In this document: positions 62,020 through 64,000 of the stretch, piece after piece
Numbering within the stretch: position 1 is the first letter of the stretch
How the letters are laid out: each line of letters begins with the position of its first letter
Source of the DNA: Yersinia massiliensis CCUG 53443
GTDB taxonomy: Bacteria; Pseudomonadota; Gammaproteobacteria; Enterobacterales; Enterobacteriaceae
Reading direction: 5' to 3'
Assembly (NCBI RefSeq): GCF_000312485.1
Contig: NZ_HE997649.1
Span: 127,688 to 191,687 of the forward strand
Length of the DNA: 64,000 nucleotides
Made by a program: the position numbers and the translations under genes
Notes under the pieces: generated by a model
The model's input: the letters and a program-made list of their open reading frames with translations, nothing else
Databases searched by the model: none
Told to the model about the DNA's origin: nothing

Positions 62020-62757
62020 TGAAAATTCACCTGGTGCAATTTTGTGCCAGGTCTCATTGACTGTCAGAGGTTGCGTGGCGATCACCGTGACCACATCATT
62101 GGGGGTGGTTTGACGCTGAAAATCGATTTCAACATCTTGATCCAGCAACGTCGCTTTGCCGAAAGGCGCACGGCGAGTTATCCAATATAAATTGGTCGAA
62201 CAGAACGCCATGACAAAACGCCCGTCCGAGAGCAACATATTAAACACCCCTTTTTTGCGCAATTGCTCGCATAGCGTGGCGATATAGCGAAATACTGCAG
62301 GCCAATTACTCGGAGTTCGCGGGTAACGCTTGGCTAATTGATTTAGCAGCCAGCAGAAAGCATATTCACTATCAGTCTGGCCAATCGGCCGGAAAGTCCC
62401 GGTATCTAATTGACGATAGCCCTTTAGCTGCCCGTTGTGAGCGTAAGTCCAGTTTCGGCCCCACATTTCGCGGGTAAACGGGTGAGTGTTTTCTAACGCC
62501 ACTTCCCCTCGGTTGGCCTGACGGATATGCGAAACCACCGCACAGGATTTTATCGGATAATCTTGTACCAAGCGGGCAATGGGCGAGTTAAAACTCGGTT
62601 TGGGATCTTTAAACGTGCGGCAACCATTACCTTCATAGAAAGTAATACCCCAGCCATCTTTATGTGGGCCTGTTCCCCCACCTCGTTGCACCAGACCGGT
62701 AAAGCTAAAGCAAATATCCGTGGGAACATTTGCGCTCATCCCGAGCAATTCGCACAT
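61993..62757 (-). CDS. yafJ: Class II glutamine amidotransferase-like protein YafJ
   Basis: A 254-residue cytosolic protein of the Ntn glutamine amidotransferase fold. From the ATG at 62755-62757 it begins [20 protein letters not shown], so Cys2 becomes the N-terminal nucleophile after Met removal, which decides the start against a 21-residue in-frame extension. Other family features are [36 protein letters not shown] and HNGQLKGY. The acceptor is unknown. It overlaps dpaA tail to tail. Confidence 0.94.
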   Translation of the reverse strand: MCELLGMSANVPTDICFSFTGLVQRGGGTGPHKDGWGITFYEGNGCRTFKDPKPSFNSPIARLVQDYPIKSCAVVSHIRQANRGEVALENTHPFTREMWGRNWTYAHNGQLKGYRQLDTGTFRPIGQTDSEYAFCWLLNQLAKRYPRTPSNWPAVFRYIATLCEQLRKKGVFNMLLSDGRFVMAFCSTNLYWITRRAPFGKATLLDQDVEIDFQRQTTPNDVVTVIATQPLTVNETWHKIAPGEFSLFCFGEQI

Positions 62758-62824
62758 AACTAACCTCCCGCTTAGACCTTTAATTCTTGTTGTTGCAGCG
62801 GTGTTAGCTGCGTTTTTCACTTAC

Positions 62825-62872
62825 CAGACAATGCTTCTAACAGACAATGTTTCTACCAAACAATGTTTCATT
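62825..62872. repeat. 16-bp tandem repeat, three units, between yafJ and gmhA
   Basis: CAGACAATGCTTCTAA, CAGACAATGTTTCTAC and CAAACAATGTTTCATT are three imperfect 16-bp units in the leader of yafJ. Confidence 0.8.
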
Positions 62873-62885
62873 GAGGGTGATTCAA

Positions 62886-62920
62886 GGTGATCAACACTAC
62901 TCGTTTCGGCGTTGATCACC
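62886..62920 (-). other. Hairpin after gmhA
   Basis: GGTGATCAAC and GTTGATCACC form a perfect 10-bp inverted repeat with a 15-base spacer, just after the gmhA stop. There is no T tract, so it may stabilise the 3' end or terminate weakly. Confidence 0.5.
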
Positions 62921-62928
62921 TCAGCACA

Positions 62929-63510
62929 TCAGGCTTTTACCATCTCTTTTTCAATCAACTGAATCAAGATATGAATCGCTTTGATATGAATTTCCTGAAT
63001 GCGATCGGCATAACCAAAATGCGGTACTCGGATTTCGATATCCGCTGAGCCCGCCATTTTACCGCCATCTTTTCCTGTTAACGTAATGACTTTCATGCCC
63101 TTAGCGCGAGCAGCTTCAATCGCTTTAATGATGTTGCCTGAATTACCTGATGTAGAAATGCCCAGCAGGACATCCCCTTCACGGCCAACAGCTTCAACAT
63201 AACGCGAGAAAACATAGTCATAACCAAAGTCATTACTGACACAAGAGAGATGGCTAACATCTGAGATGGCAATCGCTGGATAACCAGGACGATTCTCACG
63301 ATAACGGCCAGTCAATTCTTCAGCAAAATGCATGGCGTCACAATGGGAGCCGCCATTCCCGCATGACAAGACTTTGCCACCCGCTTTAAAAGAATCAGCC
63401 AATAAGACGGCTGCGCGTTGAATAGCATCGATGTTTGCATCATCTTTCAGAAAGTTTGCCAGCGTGTCTGCTGCTTCGTTCAATTCACTGCGGATTAAAT
63501 CGTGGTACAT
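62929..63510 (-). CDS. gmhA: Phosphoheptose (sedoheptulose-7-phosphate) isomerase
   Basis: GmhA (LpcA) isomerises sedoheptulose 7-phosphate to D-glycero-D-manno-heptose 7-phosphate, the first step to the inner-core heptose of lipopolysaccharide. It has 193 residues, nearly identical to E. coli. SIS-domain phosphate-binding blocks are [20 protein letters not shown] and [16 protein letters not shown]; the active-site Glu and His lie in [12 protein letters not shown] and [11 protein letters not shown]. It is divergent from fadE. Confidence 0.98.
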   Translation of the reverse strand: MYHDLIRSELNEAADTLANFLKDDANIDAIQRAAVLLADSFKAGGKVLSCGNGGSHCDAMHFAEELTGRYRENRPGYPAIAISDVSHLSCVSNDFGYDYVFSRYVEAVGREGDVLLGISTSGNSGNIIKAIEAARAKGMKVITLTGKDGGKMAGSADIEIRVPHFGYADRIQEIHIKAIHILIQLIEKEMVKA

Positions 63511-63709
63511 GGGAGCCTCTTTTATAGTCCTATGGCATCAATATTTTCCTGTGTCAGTGTACCGGATAGCATAAAAAGCGAGAAGCGCTGTGATGCGTTA
63601 CAGAGGAGAGTTTTCACGAGGATTGAGAACAAATTGTGAGATGAGTTGTAAATAGCATGTAATGGTATTGATAAAAATAATGAGATGAACTAAAACAAAT
63701 GTATCACTC

Positions 63710-63726
63710 AACAGGTCAGACCTCCT
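63710..63726 (-). promoter_or_regulatory. FadR operator upstream of fadE
   Basis: On the minus strand AGGAGGTCTGACCTGTT matches the FadR consensus AGCTGGTCCGACNTGTT at 13-14 of 17 positions including the central GGTC-GAC. It lies 20-36 bases before the fadE start, suited to repression lifted by long-chain acyl-CoA. Confidence 0.75.
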
Positions 63727-63745
63727 ACATCTCAGGAGCTTTATT

Positions 63746-64000
63746 ATGATGGTTCTTAGCATTGTTGCCTTGCTGGTTCTTATTGGTGTGTTGTTCTATC
63801 ACCGGGTGAACCTCTATCTCAGTAGTTTGATTCTTGTGGTCTACACCGCAGCAATGGGTGCGTCGCAGTTATGGTCATACTGGGTACTATTGCCACTGAT
63901 GATTGTTTTACTGCCTCTGTTGCTCACACCTGTGCGTCAATCACTGTTTTCTGCACCAGCATTGCGCATGTTCCGTAAAGTCATGCCTGCAATGTCACGA
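63746..64000 (+). CDS. fadE: Acyl-CoA dehydrogenase FadE (5' part only)
   Basis: FadE introduces the first double bond in fatty acid beta-oxidation. The 85 residues in the window begin [20 protein letters not shown] and continue through two or three hydrophobic segments to [13 protein letters not shown], the characteristic membrane-associated N-terminus of the roughly 815-residue enterobacterial enzyme. The dehydrogenase domain lies beyond the window. CAGGAG precedes the ATG by nine bases, and a FadR operator lies upstream. Confidence 0.92.
   Translation, partial: MMVLSIVALLVLIGVLFYHRVNLYLSSLILVVYTAAMGASQLWSYWVLLPLMIVLLPLLLTPVRQSLFSAPALRMFRKVMPAMSR

Noticed and set aside
62886-62920. Operator for gmhA or yafJ
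   Set aside because: The palindrome lies at the 3' side of gmhA and too far from the yafJ start; a 3'-end hairpin is simpler.

Overview
The window reads as a stretch of enterobacterial chromosome, very probably from a Yersinia species. Almost every gene has a close Escherichia coli counterpart in nearly the same order (thiI-xseB-ispA-dxs, pgpA-thiL-nusB-ribH-ribD-nrdR, secFD-yajC-tgt-queA-acpH, malZ-proY-brnQ-phoRB-sbcDC-mak-rdgC-ppnP-aroL, proAB-crl-frsA-gpt-pepD-dinB, dpaA-yafJ-gmhA-fadE). The protein sequences and the intergenic repeat families look like Yersinia. The species cannot be fixed by reading alone. No rRNA, tRNA, IS element, phage or CRISPR array was found.

Layout. 1-4.0 kb: thiI (cut by the window edge) and, divergently, xseB-ispA-dxs (isoprenoid supply). 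4.1-8.5 kb, minus strand: nrdR-ribD-ribH-nusB-thiL-pgpA (riboflavin, thiamine, lipid and transcription functions). 8.6-11.0 kb: an 813-residue AT-rich orphan gene where E. coli has yajD-tsx-yajI. 11.3-16.9 kb: the queA-tgt-yajC-secD-secF operon. 17.1-21.8 kb: acpH, then an insert relative to E. coli: an OxyR-type peroxiredoxin gene, a chromosomal hok/sok-type type I toxin-antitoxin locus, ggt and a short-chain dehydrogenase. 22-36.9 kb: malZ, proY, brnQ, the phoB-phoR-PstS-like operon, sbcDC, a tandem intergenic repeat and mak. 37-46.7 kb: rdgC, ppnP, aroL, a mixed set of small genes (two methyltransferases, a YhcN-like protein, a GNAT, a small membrane protein, ycgR) and proBA. 47-52.2 kb: crl, frsA, gpt, pepD, dinB. 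52.5-60.8 kb: a secreted GDPD-like protein with altered metal ligands, and a complete Na+-NQR operon (nqrABCDEF-apbE-nqrM), absent from E. coli at this place. 61.3-64 kb: dpaA, yafJ, gmhA and the 5' end of fadE.

Genes working together: NqrA-F form the sodium pump, ApbE attaches FMN to threonines of NqrB and NqrC, and NqrM is its maturation factor. PhoB/PhoR sense phosphate, and a PstS-like protein follows them in one operon. SecDF-YajC assist protein export. ProB-ProA make the proline precursor. SbcC-SbcD form the hairpin nuclease. Readable regulatory sites include an OxyR site (peroxiredoxin), a three-unit Pho box (phoB), a LexA box (dinB), a FadR operator (fadE) and a probable MalT box (malZ).

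The most unusual items are the orphan with a repeated internal module and a C-terminal membrane hairpin, the intact hok/sok-like locus with tac/fbi end pairing and an antisense RNA, the GDPD-like protein lacking canonical metal ligands, a 24-bp-stem hairpin that is well paired on only one strand, and a pattern of 7-21 bp tandem duplications in gene gaps.
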